Assembly (NCBI GenBank): GCA_013152895.1
Contig: JAADFN010000024.1
Span: 1 to 33,328 of the forward strand
Direction: 5' to 3'
DNA: 33,328 nucleotides
Source: Acidobacteriota bacterium
GTDB taxonomy: Bacteria > Acidobacteriota > Thermoanaerobaculia > Thermoanaerobaculales > Sulfomarinibacteraceae
Part shown: positions 16,315 through 23,468 of the stretch, piece by piece
Layout: each line of letters opens with the position of its first letter
How positions within the stretch are numbered: position 1 is the stretch's first letter
Program-made: the position numbers and the translations under genes
Notes under the pieces: model-generated
Databases searched by the model: none
The model's input: only the letters and a program-made list of their open reading frames with translations
What the model was told of the DNA's origin: nothing

Positions 16315-17454
16315 ATGAGCACGACGGCGAAGCGAGACTACTACGAGGTTCTGAACGTCAGCCGGGACGCCGGCCTCGACGAGATCAAGGCCGCCTACCG
16401 CCGCATGGCCATCCGTTTCCATCCGGACAAGAACCCGGGTGATCCCAGGGCGGAGGAGAGGTTCAAGGAAGCCTCGGAAGCGTACGCCGTGCTCTCCGAT
16501 CCCGAGAAGCGCCAGCGGTACGATCGTTTTGGGCACGAGGGCGTCGGCGGGGAAGGCTTTACCGGGTTCAACTCCGAGTCGTTCATCGATTTCGCCGACA
16601 TTCTTGGCGACATCTTCGGGTTTGGCACGATCTTCGGATCGCGGCGAGGCCGGAGCCAGTCGGGTTCGCAACGGGGAAGCGACCTGCGCTACACCATGAG
16701 CCTGACGCTTGAAGAGGCGGCGTCGGGGGTGACGCGGACGATCCGGATCCCCAGGTTGGAAGCGTGCGAGGCGTGCGGGGGGAGCGGGGTGGAGCCGGGA
16801 ACGAGGCCGGAAACCTGCCCGACCTGCGGCGGTCGGGGCCAGGTCGGGTACCGGCGCGGTTTCCTGACGGTGGCACAGACCTGTCCCACCTGCGGCGGTC
16901 GGGGCCAGGTCGTGCAGCACCCGTGCCGGGCGTGCCGGGGCCGCGGCCGGATCGAGGACGAGACGACCCTCGAGGTCAAGGTGCCGCCGGGCGTGGACAG
17001 CGGGGTGCGCCTCCGGATGAGCGGCGAGGGGGAATCGGGCGTTCGCGGGGGCCGGCGCGGGGATCTGTACGTCATCGTTTCGGTCGAGCCCCACGACCTT
17101 TTCGAGCGCGAGGGGCCTCACCTCCACATGAAGCTTCCCATCAGCATTTTCCAGGCCGTGCTGGGCGCACGGATCACGGTGCCAACGATCTCGGGGGACG
17201 CGCGGGAGATCACGATCGATCCCGGCTCGCAGCCGGGCCAGGTCATCCGGGTCCGTGGCGCCGGGATGCCCCAGCTGGGGGGGCGCGGCGTGGGAGACCT
17301 CCTGGTGCACCTCGATGTCGTTGTGCCAAGGAAGCTCAGCAAGGAGCAGCGAAAGCTGATCGCGCAGGCCGCGGCCCTGGGCGGCGAGCAGCTGACCGAG
17401 GATGACGAGGGCCTGTTGCAGCGGCTCAGACGGCGTCTGGCCAACGAAGGCTGA
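16315..17454 (+). CDS. dnaJ: Hsp40 cochaperone DnaJ
   Basis: J-domain protein that delivers clients to DnaK and stimulates its ATPase. The 379-residue protein has a J domain at 1-75 with HPD at 36-38, a short Gly/Phe region (GGEGFTGFNSESF), and a zinc domain with four CxxCxGxG-type repeats (CEACGGSG, CPTCGGRG, CPTCGGRG, CRACRGRG). The two C-terminal beta domains end at GDLLVHLDVVVP. The second and third zinc repeats share a 25-base identical DNA stretch, suggesting recent gene conversion or strong codon constraint. It starts nine bases after dnaK. Confidence 0.96.
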   Translation: MSTTAKRDYYEVLNVSRDAGLDEIKAAYRRMAIRFHPDKNPGDPRAEERFKEASEAYAVLSDPEKRQRYDRFGHEGVGGEGFTGFNSESFIDFADILGDIFGFGTIFGSRRGRSQSGSQRGSDLRYTMSLTLEEAASGVTRTIRIPRLEACEACGGSGVEPGTRPETCPTCGGRGQVGYRRGFLTVAQTCPTCGGRGQVVQHPCRACRGRGRIEDETTLEVKVPPGVDSGVRLRMSGEGESGVRGGRRGDLYVIVSVEPHDLFEREGPHLHMKLPISIFQAVLGARITVPTISGDAREITIDPGSQPGQVIRVRGAGMPQLGGRGVGDLLVHLDVVVPRKLSKEQRKLIAQAAALGGEQLTEDDEGLLQRLRRRLANEG

Positions 17455-17469
17455 CCGCCGGGAGGACGC

Positions 17470-18309
17470 ATGGATTACCTCACCGTCACGGCTGTCTTCC
17501 GGCAGCTCGATGACGAGACGCTGGCCGGGATTCTCGATCCGCTGCCGATCCTGGGATGCCAGGTGGAAGATACGGGCGGTTGGGTCGTGGTGACCGTCTA
17601 CTGTGACGAGAAACGGCGCGCGAGTCTTCAGACCATCGGCGATGCGCTCGCCGCGGCGGGGGGCGAGCGGATCGAGACGGGCTCGCTCGGCGATCGCGAC
17701 TGGCTCGCGAGCTACCGGGCGAGCAGCCAGCCGTTCCCGGTGGGGCGTCTCTGGTGGCTCGATCCCCACCCCGAGGCGCCGTCTCCGCCTCCGCCCGGCC
17801 GGATTCGCCTCGCGGTCGAACCCAGGTCCGCGTTCGGCTCCGGATCCCACGAGTCCACGCAGCTTCTCCTGCTCGCCCTCGAAGAGATGGACCTCGTGGG
17901 AATGCGCGTGCTCGACGTCGGCACGGGGAGCGGGATTCTATCCCTGGCCGCGGCGGCCCGGGGCGCGGCGTGGATCGCCGGGTTCGACATCGATCCCGTG
18001 TCCGTTTTCGTTGCGGCGCGAACGGTCCGCGAACAGGAGCGGCCCGTGGACGTCAGCCTCTTCGTCGGGCCGCTCGAAGCGGTCGGCTCCACGTTCGATG
18101 TGGTCCTGTGCAACATGCTGTGGTCCCAGATGGAGCCGTTGATCCCGGGGCTGGCACGGCATCTCTCCCCTTCCGGGACGCTGCTGCTCTCGGGGCTGTT
18201 GGCGGCCGATCACGTGGCGGCCACCGGCGCATGCCGGGGTGCGGGCCTCGAAGCGACGGCGAGCAGGAGCCTGGGGGAATGGCTGGGGCTGGAGGCGCAT
18301 CATGGGTGA
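17470..18309 (+). CDS. prmA: Ribosomal protein L11 methyltransferase PrmA
   Basis: SAM-dependent enzyme that trimethylates L11. The 279 residues show the N-terminal substrate domain (DWLASYRASSQPFPVG), the PrmA-specific AFGSGSHESTQLLL at about 121-134 and SAM motif I VLDVGTGSGILSLAA near 148-162. The NPPF/NIL-like catalytic loop reads CNMLWSQMEPL rather than the usual ANIL. GGGAGGA precedes the ATG. A Pro-rich loop (PEAPSPPPPGR) joins the two parts. It overlaps rsmE by eight bases. Confidence 0.92.
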   Translation: MDYLTVTAVFRQLDDETLAGILDPLPILGCQVEDTGGWVVVTVYCDEKRRASLQTIGDALAAAGGERIETGSLGDRDWLASYRASSQPFPVGRLWWLDPHPEAPSPPPPGRIRLAVEPRSAFGSGSHESTQLLLLALEEMDLVGMRVLDVGTGSGILSLAAAARGAAWIAGFDIDPVSVFVAARTVREQERPVDVSLFVGPLEAVGSTFDVVLCNMLWSQMEPLIPGLARHLSPSGTLLLSGLLAADHVAATGACRGAGLEATASRSLGEWLGLEAHHG

Positions 18310-19021
18310 GCGCTGGGCGCTCGTCGATCCGGGCGTCCTGGTTGCCGGGCGCCGGCTCGAGCTCGATGCCGCGGAGGCGCGCCACGTCACGGGCGTGCTC
18401 CGGCTGACCGCCGGGGAGGCGATCGTGCTGGCCGACGGACGGGGCGCCGTTGCCGCCGCGGTAATCGGGGAGGCCGGAAAGCGGTGCGTGACGGTGGAGA
18501 TCTCAGCCGTCACGCACCACCCCCATCTTTCGGGCGGCGTCACGGTGGCACTGGGCGTCCTGCACTCCCGGGCGATGGACTGGGCCGTTCAGAAAGCGGT
18601 TGAAACCGGCGCCGAACGTCTCATTCCCGTCCTCGCCGGGCGTTCGCAACTTGGCGCCGGGGCGGTTCGCCACAGGGTCGGCCACTGGCGGCGCGTGGCG
18701 CGGCAGGCCATCAAGCAGTGCCACCGGCCGTGGGAGATGGACGTCGCAGATCCACTCGATTTCGACGGGCTCATCGCCGCCGTGCCACCCGCATCCGGGA
18801 TCGTCGCCGACCGGGGCGGACGTCTCCCGTGGCAGGTGGCAACCGGTCCCGGGGCCGTTCTCCTCATCGGACCCGAAGGCGGCCTGACGGCCGAGGAGCT
18901 CTCCTCGCTGGACCGGGCGGGTTGGCGGCGGGTGAGGCTCGGGGAGCACGTGCTGCGCGCGGAAACGGCGGTCGCTGCCGGAACGGCCATGCTGAGCCTT
19001 GGCGCGGCGCAGGAAAGGTGA
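18302..19021 (+). CDS. rsmE: 16S rRNA m3U1498 methyltransferase RsmE
   Basis: SPOUT-class methyltransferase that modifies U1498 of 16S rRNA. The 239 residues have the N-terminal PUA-like part (EARHVTGVLRLTAGEAIVLADG), AVQKAVETGAERLIPVLAGRS, and the trefoil-knot SAM site LLIGPEGGLTAEEL...LGEHVLRAETA. The ATG at 18302 lies inside the end of prmA; an upstream in-frame extension is a prmA shadow. The prmA-rsmE order following dnaJ is also found in Gram-positives and some other groups. Confidence 0.94.
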   Translation: MGERWALVDPGVLVAGRRLELDAAEARHVTGVLRLTAGEAIVLADGRGAVAAAVIGEAGKRCVTVEISAVTHHPHLSGGVTVALGVLHSRAMDWAVQKAVETGAERLIPVLAGRSQLGAGAVRHRVGHWRRVARQAIKQCHRPWEMDVADPLDFDGLIAAVPPASGIVADRGGRLPWQVATGPGAVLLIGPEGGLTAEELSSLDRAGWRRVRLGEHVLRAETAVAAGTAMLSLGAAQER

Positions 19022-19025
19022 GCCC

Positions 19026-19823
19026 ATGGACGTGAAGATGGTCGATTCGCACGCGCACCTTGCGATGTTCGAACCCGCAGAAATCGAGGAGATCCTCGAC
19101 CGGGCGCGAGCCGCCGGGGTGTGCGGCGTGATCGTTCCGGCGACCGGGGCGGACGACCTCGATCGCGTGGCTGGCCTTGCGAACGAGTACCCGGAGACGG
19201 TGGTGGCGGCCCTCGGGGTTCATCCGCACGAGGCGTCGTCGCTCGATGCCGGGCTCAAGGCGCGTCTCGAGCGCAGCCTCGACCGGCCCGGCATCGTCGC
19301 CGTTGGAGAGATCGGGCTTGATTATCATTACATGAGCTCACCGCGGGAGGATCAGCTGCGCGCCCTCGAATGGCAGCTCGGCCTCGCCGCATCGGCCGGC
19401 CTGCCGGTGATCCTCCACAACCGCGAGTCGTGGGAGGACATGGAGCGCGTGCTGAGCTCTCGCGCGGGAGACATCCGCGGCGTCTGCCACTCGTTCGCCG
19501 AAACGCCGGACGCGGCGCGGTTCGTGGTGGCGATCGGGCTCAAGGTTGGAATATCGGGGATGGTGACATTCAAGAACGGCGGCAACGTCCGGGAGATCGT
19601 GCGGGTGCTCGCGCCCGGCGATCTCCTCGTCGAAACGGACAGCCCGTACCTGGCTCCAACGCCGAACCGGGGGAAGCGAAATGAGCCGGCCTACGTCGTG
19701 CTAACGGCGCTGAGGGTTGCCGAGGAGCTGGGGATCGCCCTGGACACGCTGGCAGACACGACGACCGGCAACGTCCGGGAGCTTTTCAACCTCGACCCCG
19801 CGTGGCCCGGGACCACCGCATGA
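19026..19823 (+). CDS. tatD: TatD-family metal-dependent deoxyribonuclease
   Basis: TIM-barrel hydrolase of the TatD group, Mg-dependent 3' to 5' DNases involved in DNA repair. The 265-residue protein carries DSHAHL (His9, His11), GEIGLDYH, a His in LHNRE, CHSF and VETDSPYLAP, which together supply the metal ligands. The ATG at 19026 follows AGGAAAGG with normal spacing. It begins four bases after rsmE and its stop overlaps the next start (ATGA). Confidence 0.93.
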   Translation: MDVKMVDSHAHLAMFEPAEIEEILDRARAAGVCGVIVPATGADDLDRVAGLANEYPETVVAALGVHPHEASSLDAGLKARLERSLDRPGIVAVGEIGLDYHYMSSPREDQLRALEWQLGLAASAGLPVILHNRESWEDMERVLSSRAGDIRGVCHSFAETPDAARFVVAIGLKVGISGMVTFKNGGNVREIVRVLAPGDLLVETDSPYLAPTPNRGKRNEPAYVVLTALRVAEELGIALDTLADTTTGNVRELFNLDPAWPGTTA

Positions 19824-20665
19824 GCGGTGCGAGACGGATCTTCTGCCCCGGCCTGAAGCGCGAGGTTACCCTTCCTGGCCGGGTGAGCCGGGCGGTCTCG
19901 CTCGCGCCGAGCCTGACCGACACGGTCCACCGGCTGGGGCTCGGCGGGGCGCTGGTGGGCCGGTCGGCGTCGTGCCACAGGCCCCCGGAGGTGAGCGGCC
20001 TCCCCGTCGTGGGAAGTTACACGAGCGTCACGCGGAGCCGGCTCGACGCGCTCGATCCCGACCTGATCCTGATGATCTCCGGGGCGCAGGAGGAGCTGGC
20101 GGGCCGTCTGGCGGACGAGGGCTTTCCCGTCTATCAGTTTCCGCTTCCGGCCTCGCCGTGGGGCATCCTCGAAAACCTCGCCACCGTCGCCACCGTCATG
20201 GGCTCGCCCGGAGCGGCCGGAGGGCCGCTCGGGGAGCTCCACGCTGCGCTTCTTGCAGTCCATGATCGTCTTCCGGCGCTTGGAACCTACGCGGAGATCG
20301 ATCTCGGCGGGCCGGTCACGATCGGGCCCGGGTCGTACGTCTACTGGGCGCTCCGGTGGCTCGGGCTCGACGTCCTGACGCCCGGTGTGGCCAAGGCTTA
20401 TTTCACGCCGGACGACGCATCGCTCGCGAGGATGGCGCCGGATCTCATCGTCTATGATCCGAAACCCGGGGGAGCCGTCCCTCTCGGTCGCGTGGAAGAT
20501 CATCTCAAGGCCCGCGGGCTGGGAGGCTGGTTCCGCGCCGGCGCCCGGCTCGTCGTGACCGGGGGGGACGTGCTGGCTCACTCCGGGCCGTGGCTCATCG
20601 AGTACGGCCTGCCGTGGCTGGTCGGCCGGATCCTGGCTGCGGACGGCGACCGCGCTTCAATTTGA
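19820..20665 (+). CDS. BtuF-like helical-backbone metal receptor, apparently without signal peptide
   Basis: A 281-residue protein with the two-lobe fold of cobalamin/iron-siderophore binding proteins: RAVSLAPSLTDTVHRLGLGGALVGRS, then LDALDPDLILMISGAQEE, GPGSYVYWALRWLGLDV and LARMAPDLIVYDPKP. These are the standard segments of class III periplasmic receptors. The N-terminus (MSGARRIFCPGLKREVTLPG) has no hydrophobic export signal, unlike true periplasmic members, and no transporter gene is nearby. It may bind a corrinoid or heme in the cytoplasm, or be exported in another way. It is the last gene of the hrcA run (ATGA overlap with tatD), and its final 71 bp overlap the convergent gene. Confidence 0.82.
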   Translation: MSGARRIFCPGLKREVTLPGRVSRAVSLAPSLTDTVHRLGLGGALVGRSASCHRPPEVSGLPVVGSYTSVTRSRLDALDPDLILMISGAQEELAGRLADEGFPVYQFPLPASPWGILENLATVATVMGSPGAAGGPLGELHAALLAVHDRLPALGTYAEIDLGGPVTIGPGSYVYWALRWLGLDVLTPGVAKAYFTPDDASLARMAPDLIVYDPKPGGAVPLGRVEDHLKARGLGGWFRAGARLVVTGGDVLAHSGPWLIEYGLPWLVGRILAADGDRASI

Positions 20666-21014
20666 GCGGTTTGACATCGATGACGATCATGCCTTCACGC
20701 TCGTCGTAGCGCGCCTCAAAGCTCTTTGGGGCATCGAGAGACAGCCCGAAATGCTCGAAGAATTGTGGCGCCTTGAGCCCGAGCGTGCGCCGTCTGCGCA
20801 CCAGCCGGAAGGCAGCCTCATCGCCCGGATCTGTCAGCGGCTTGACGCCAACGCGTTTCTTCGCCTTGTCGAAGAAAAGAACGGCGTGCGTCGCCTGATG
20901 CAACTTGAAGCTTTCCACCGCTTCCGGGTCGAAAGAGATCAAGCCGCTCGGACGTAGGGTGGCCTTTGGTCCACGGGATTTCGGCGATACGGGTACGTAT
21001 TTTTCAAACATCAT
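20595..21014 (-). CDS. Hypothetical protein, 139 residues
   Basis: Not recognised. The gene has a strong ribosome site (GGAGG) directly before two ATGs at 21014 and 21011; spacing favours the second. The protein begins MMFEKYVPVSPKSRGPKATLR, shows alternating strands (AVLFFDKAKKRVGVKPL, ARYDEREGMIVIDVKPL) and ends in a basic, Gly/Arg/Pro-rich tail. The tail lies in the 71-bp overlap with the convergent BtuF-like gene, so it may have been gained by loss of an earlier stop. No signal peptide or enzyme motif. The good ribosome site and non-repetitive protein make it likely real. Confidence 0.72.
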   Translation of the reverse strand: MMFEKYVPVSPKSRGPKATLRPSGLISFDPEAVESFKLHQATHAVLFFDKAKKRVGVKPLTDPGDEAAFRLVRRRRTLGLKAPQFFEHFGLSLDAPKSFEARYDEREGMIVIDVKPLKLKRGRRPQPGSGRPATAGRTR

Positions 21015-21228
21015 AGAGCCTCCATCTCTTCGATTTTATAACGCGTCAATTGTACCAGAAATACGGCTCGTAATGCAGCCGCTACGGCCCGTCTCGCGCC
21101 ACCCACAAAAGTCTGTCCAAGTGCGTCCGGAAGGCGTCCGAGTCGTGGTGCAGCTGCCGGGAAATCCCGGGTTGAAAGGGCATGCGGGGTTGCTTCGTGA
21201 TAGACTGCACCGCTGAATGGAGGCCCCG

Positions 21229-22368
21229 GTGTCGGCATCGCAGTGGATCGAAATCAGCGCGGGAGCGCTTCGCCACAACGTAGGAGTCTTTCGCCAGGTC
21301 TTGACGCCGGGGACGCGCATCGCCGCAGTGGTGAAGGCCAACGCGTACGGACACGGTGTCGATCTCGTTGCGACCCAGATCGAAGACGACGTCGATTTCT
21401 TCGCGGTTCATTCGGCCCAGGAAGCGAGGAACCTGCGGCGCATCGGGGTTGCCAAGCCGGTCCTGGTGATGGGCTTCGTTCCTCCTGGCGACATGACCGG
21501 GCTGGACGCAGATGTCCATTTTCTCGTATCGACCCCCGAGGAGCTGGAGTGGCTCGGGGAGATCCGGCAGCGGGAAGGCGTGGCGCACCCCGTTCATTTC
21601 AAGGTCGAGACCGGGACGAACCGGCAGGGGGTTCGCGTCGAAGCGCTCCAACGGCTGAGCCGCGCCGCCGCGCTGCAGGGATTGGAGATCGCCGGTCTCG
21701 CAACCCACTTCGCCAATATCGAGGATACCCTCGAACACGATTTCGCACGCCGACAGCTCGACGTGTTCAACCGGGCCATCGAACGGGTGCGGCGTGAGCT
21801 CGGATCGGATCCCCCGTTCATTCATGCCGCATGCTCGGCTGCGGCGCTCCTCTTCCGGGAGGCCGATTTCTCGATGGTTCGCGTTGGGATCGGTCTTTAT
21901 GGCCACTGGCCGTCGCGGGAGACGCGCCTTTCATGGATTCTCGAGCATGGAGAGAACGGGCTGGGCCTGGAGCCCGTTCTGAGCTGGAAGTCCGTCGTCG
22001 GACAGGTCAAGGAGGTGCCCGCGGGCGAAACCGTGGGGTACGGCCGGACGTGGCAGGCCTTGCGGCCGACGAGGCTCGCCGTGATCCCGGTCGGGTACTC
22101 CGATGGATATCCACGGGTGATGGGCAACCGTGGACGGATTCTCGCCGGTGGTCGGCCGGCGCCGGTGGTCGGCCGCGTGTGCATGAACATTTTCCTGGCC
22201 GATGTCACCGATCATCCGGGAGTCGGCATCGGCGACGAGGTTGTTCTGATCGGGCGATCGGGAGCACACGAGGTCTCGGCCGAGGAGGTGGCGAGTCTCA
22301 GTGGCACCATCAATTATGAGATCCTGTCACGTTTGTCGCCACAGATTCACAGGCGCTTGGCGCCGTGA
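21229..22368 (+). CDS. alr: Alanine racemase
   Basis: PLP enzyme that interconverts L- and D-alanine for peptidoglycan. The 379-residue protein carries the PLP lysine in VVKANAYGHG, FKVETGTNRQGV, SMVRVGIGLYG and the catalytic Tyr in ETVGYGRTW, plus GRVCMNIFLADVT near the C-terminus. Two starts compete. The GTG at 21229 follows GGAGG by five bases and gives the usual N-terminus (SASQWIEISAGALRHN). An ATG at 21217 is in frame but has no ribosome site. A TAGACT box at 21202-21207 would place transcription start just before the ribosome site. The 202 bp between the preceding gene and this one show nothing else clear. It is transcribed alone; a candidate small RNA follows. Confidence 0.95.
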   Translation: MSASQWIEISAGALRHNVGVFRQVLTPGTRIAAVVKANAYGHGVDLVATQIEDDVDFFAVHSAQEARNLRRIGVAKPVLVMGFVPPGDMTGLDADVHFLVSTPEELEWLGEIRQREGVAHPVHFKVETGTNRQGVRVEALQRLSRAAALQGLEIAGLATHFANIEDTLEHDFARRQLDVFNRAIERVRRELGSDPPFIHAACSAAALLFREADFSMVRVGIGLYGHWPSRETRLSWILEHGENGLGLEPVLSWKSVVGQVKEVPAGETVGYGRTWQALRPTRLAVIPVGYSDGYPRVMGNRGRILAGGRPAPVVGRVCMNIFLADVTDHPGVGIGDEVVLIGRSGAHEVSAEEVASLSGTINYEILSRLSPQIHRRLAP

Positions 22369-22423
22369 GCCCAGCGGTAAGTCTTCACCTATGTCGTATT
22401 TCTGTAAAACCACGCCGTGGGGG

Positions 22424-22452
22424 TGGACAACCGGGGACGGAAGTCCTATAGT
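22424..22452 (+). promoter_or_regulatory. Sigma-70 promoter of the candidate small RNA
   Basis: TGGACA (22424-22429) and TATAGT (22447-22452) each match five of six consensus bases and are separated by exactly 17 bases, among the best promoters in the window. No protein-coding start follows on this strand. A CCACG-C-CGTGG palindrome at 22410-22420 ends four bases before the -35 box and could bind a regulator. Confidence 0.65.
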
Positions 22453-22458
22453 AATGAA

Positions 22459-22622
22459 AGACGAAGACATGGGAGGGTTCCTGGAAGGCTTGCCACCTTG
22501 TGCCTACCTTTTTAGGCTTACCTTATTGAGCCAACCTTGAATCCAATCTTTAAATCCTACCGATCGAGCTTGACGGTCCCTCCCGATTTCGTTTCGTTCG
22601 CCCGGCCGCAAGGCCGGGCGAA
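22459..22622 (+). ncRNA. Candidate structured small RNA with repeated ACCUU motifs
   Basis: The 332-bp gap between alr and yqgE has markedly lower GC here than its surroundings. The expected transcript from the promoter at 22424-22452 starts near 22459. CGAA and TGGGAGGG (22462-22477) pair with CCCTCCCG and TTCG (22578-22591), closing a domain of about 130 nt. Inside, ACCTT occurs at 22495, 22506, 22520 and 22534, each separated by alternating GCC or GGC blocks that can pair, for example GCCTA-CCTTTT-TAGGC at 22502-22517. A GC hairpin with a GCAA tetraloop closes the 3' end. No long reading frame uses the region. It does not fit the SRP RNA, tmRNA or RNase P cores; a 6S-like RNA is possible. 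The rest of the gap (to 22700) shows nothing clear. Family unknown. Confidence 0.5.
22597..22622 (+). terminator. GCAA-tetraloop hairpin, possible 3' end of the small RNA
   Basis: A perfect 11-bp stem (TTCGCCCGGCC with its complement) closed by a GCAA loop. The downstream TGTTATGTG is only mildly T-rich, so termination may be weak. Minus-strand use after the yqgE stop is also possible from position, but no T-run follows on that side either. Confidence 0.5.
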
Positions 22623-22700
22623 TGTTATGTGGGGCCTGTAAGACGCCGTTCGGCGCGTCGCCGGATAGTCGGCCGTCGCGAGTCGCCCGCTCGGCGCGAG

Positions 22701-23276
22701 TCAGCTCGGGGTGCTGGAGCCCATGGTGACGAGGGCGCCAGGATCGACTCCGATCGACTTGAGGGCGGCGACCCAGCGTTCCTCGAACGGCGTCTCGAAG
22801 ATGAGCGCCGGATCAAGGGGGGCGACGAGCCACGAGCTTTCCTCGATCTCCCGTTCGAGCTGGCCGGGCGCCCAGCCGGAGTATCCGAGGATCAAGTGAT
22901 AGCGCGACGAAATGTCGCCGCGGACGAGCCTCAGGAGCGTTGCGGTGTTCCCGGAAACGGCAAGACCGTGCTCGGCCAGGACGATGCCCTCGTCGTCGGG
23001 CGGGCTCTCACTTTCAAAGAGGACGAACCCGTGAGAAGGCTCGACCGGCCCGCCGCCAAGCACGGGGGGGAGGTCGCGGCCGGCCGGCTTCTCTCCGAGC
23101 TCTCCGAGGACGTCATCCATGGTGACGTCAAGAGGCCGGTTGATGACGAGGCCGAATGCGCCCTCGCCCGGAGAGTGAACCCCGAGCAGCACCACCGTGT
23201 GCCAGAAGTTCGGATCGGCGAGCGCCGGCATGGCGATCAGCAAACTTCCTGCGAGCGGGGTCGTATCCGTGCTCAT
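22701..23276 (-). CDS. yqgE: YqgE/AlgH family protein (UPF0301)
   Basis: A 191-residue protein of the conserved YqgE/AlgH family, whose molecular function is not settled. The pattern is typical: LAGSLLIAMPALADPNFWHTVVLLGVHSPGEGAFGLVINRP, GGPVEPSHGFVLF, then YHLILGYSGWAPGQLEREIEESSWLV. The ATG at 23276 begins the family match; the frame remains open further upstream with no similarity. No ribosome site is seen, but TATCAT lies exactly six bases before the ATG, fitting a leaderless transcript. The 192 bp up to the malic enzyme gene contain nothing recognised. Confidence 0.93.
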   Translation of the reverse strand: MSTDTTPLAGSLLIAMPALADPNFWHTVVLLGVHSPGEGAFGLVINRPLDVTMDDVLGELGEKPAGRDLPPVLGGGPVEPSHGFVLFESESPPDDEGIVLAEHGLAVSGNTATLLRLVRGDISSRYHLILGYSGWAPGQLEREIEESSWLVAPLDPALIFETPFEERWVAALKSIGVDPGALVTMGSSTPS

Positions 23277-23468
23277 ACGTACATGATACCGCGCCTGGAA
23301 ACGGGGGCCATGGCAGGTTTTGCCGGGGCTCCCGTTTGGGGACGCTTCGAAGGGCCTCCGCGCCGCGCGCTTCTTTCGCGAAACGTCTCTGACGGTTATC
23401 CGCCAGGCGGCAGCGAGCGGCGGGGTGGCCACGGCTTCAAGGATCCGAGCGCCCTGCGGCGAGCTGGC

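Noticed and set aside
16817-16913. 25-base identical segments in dnaJ
   Set aside because: They encode two zinc-binding repeats with the same residues; coding constraint explains them.
22369-22700. tRNA, tmRNA, SRP RNA or RNase P RNA in the alr-yqgE gap
   Set aside because: No cloverleaf, no GTTCGAATC-type T-arm, and none of the conserved cores of these RNAs could be found.
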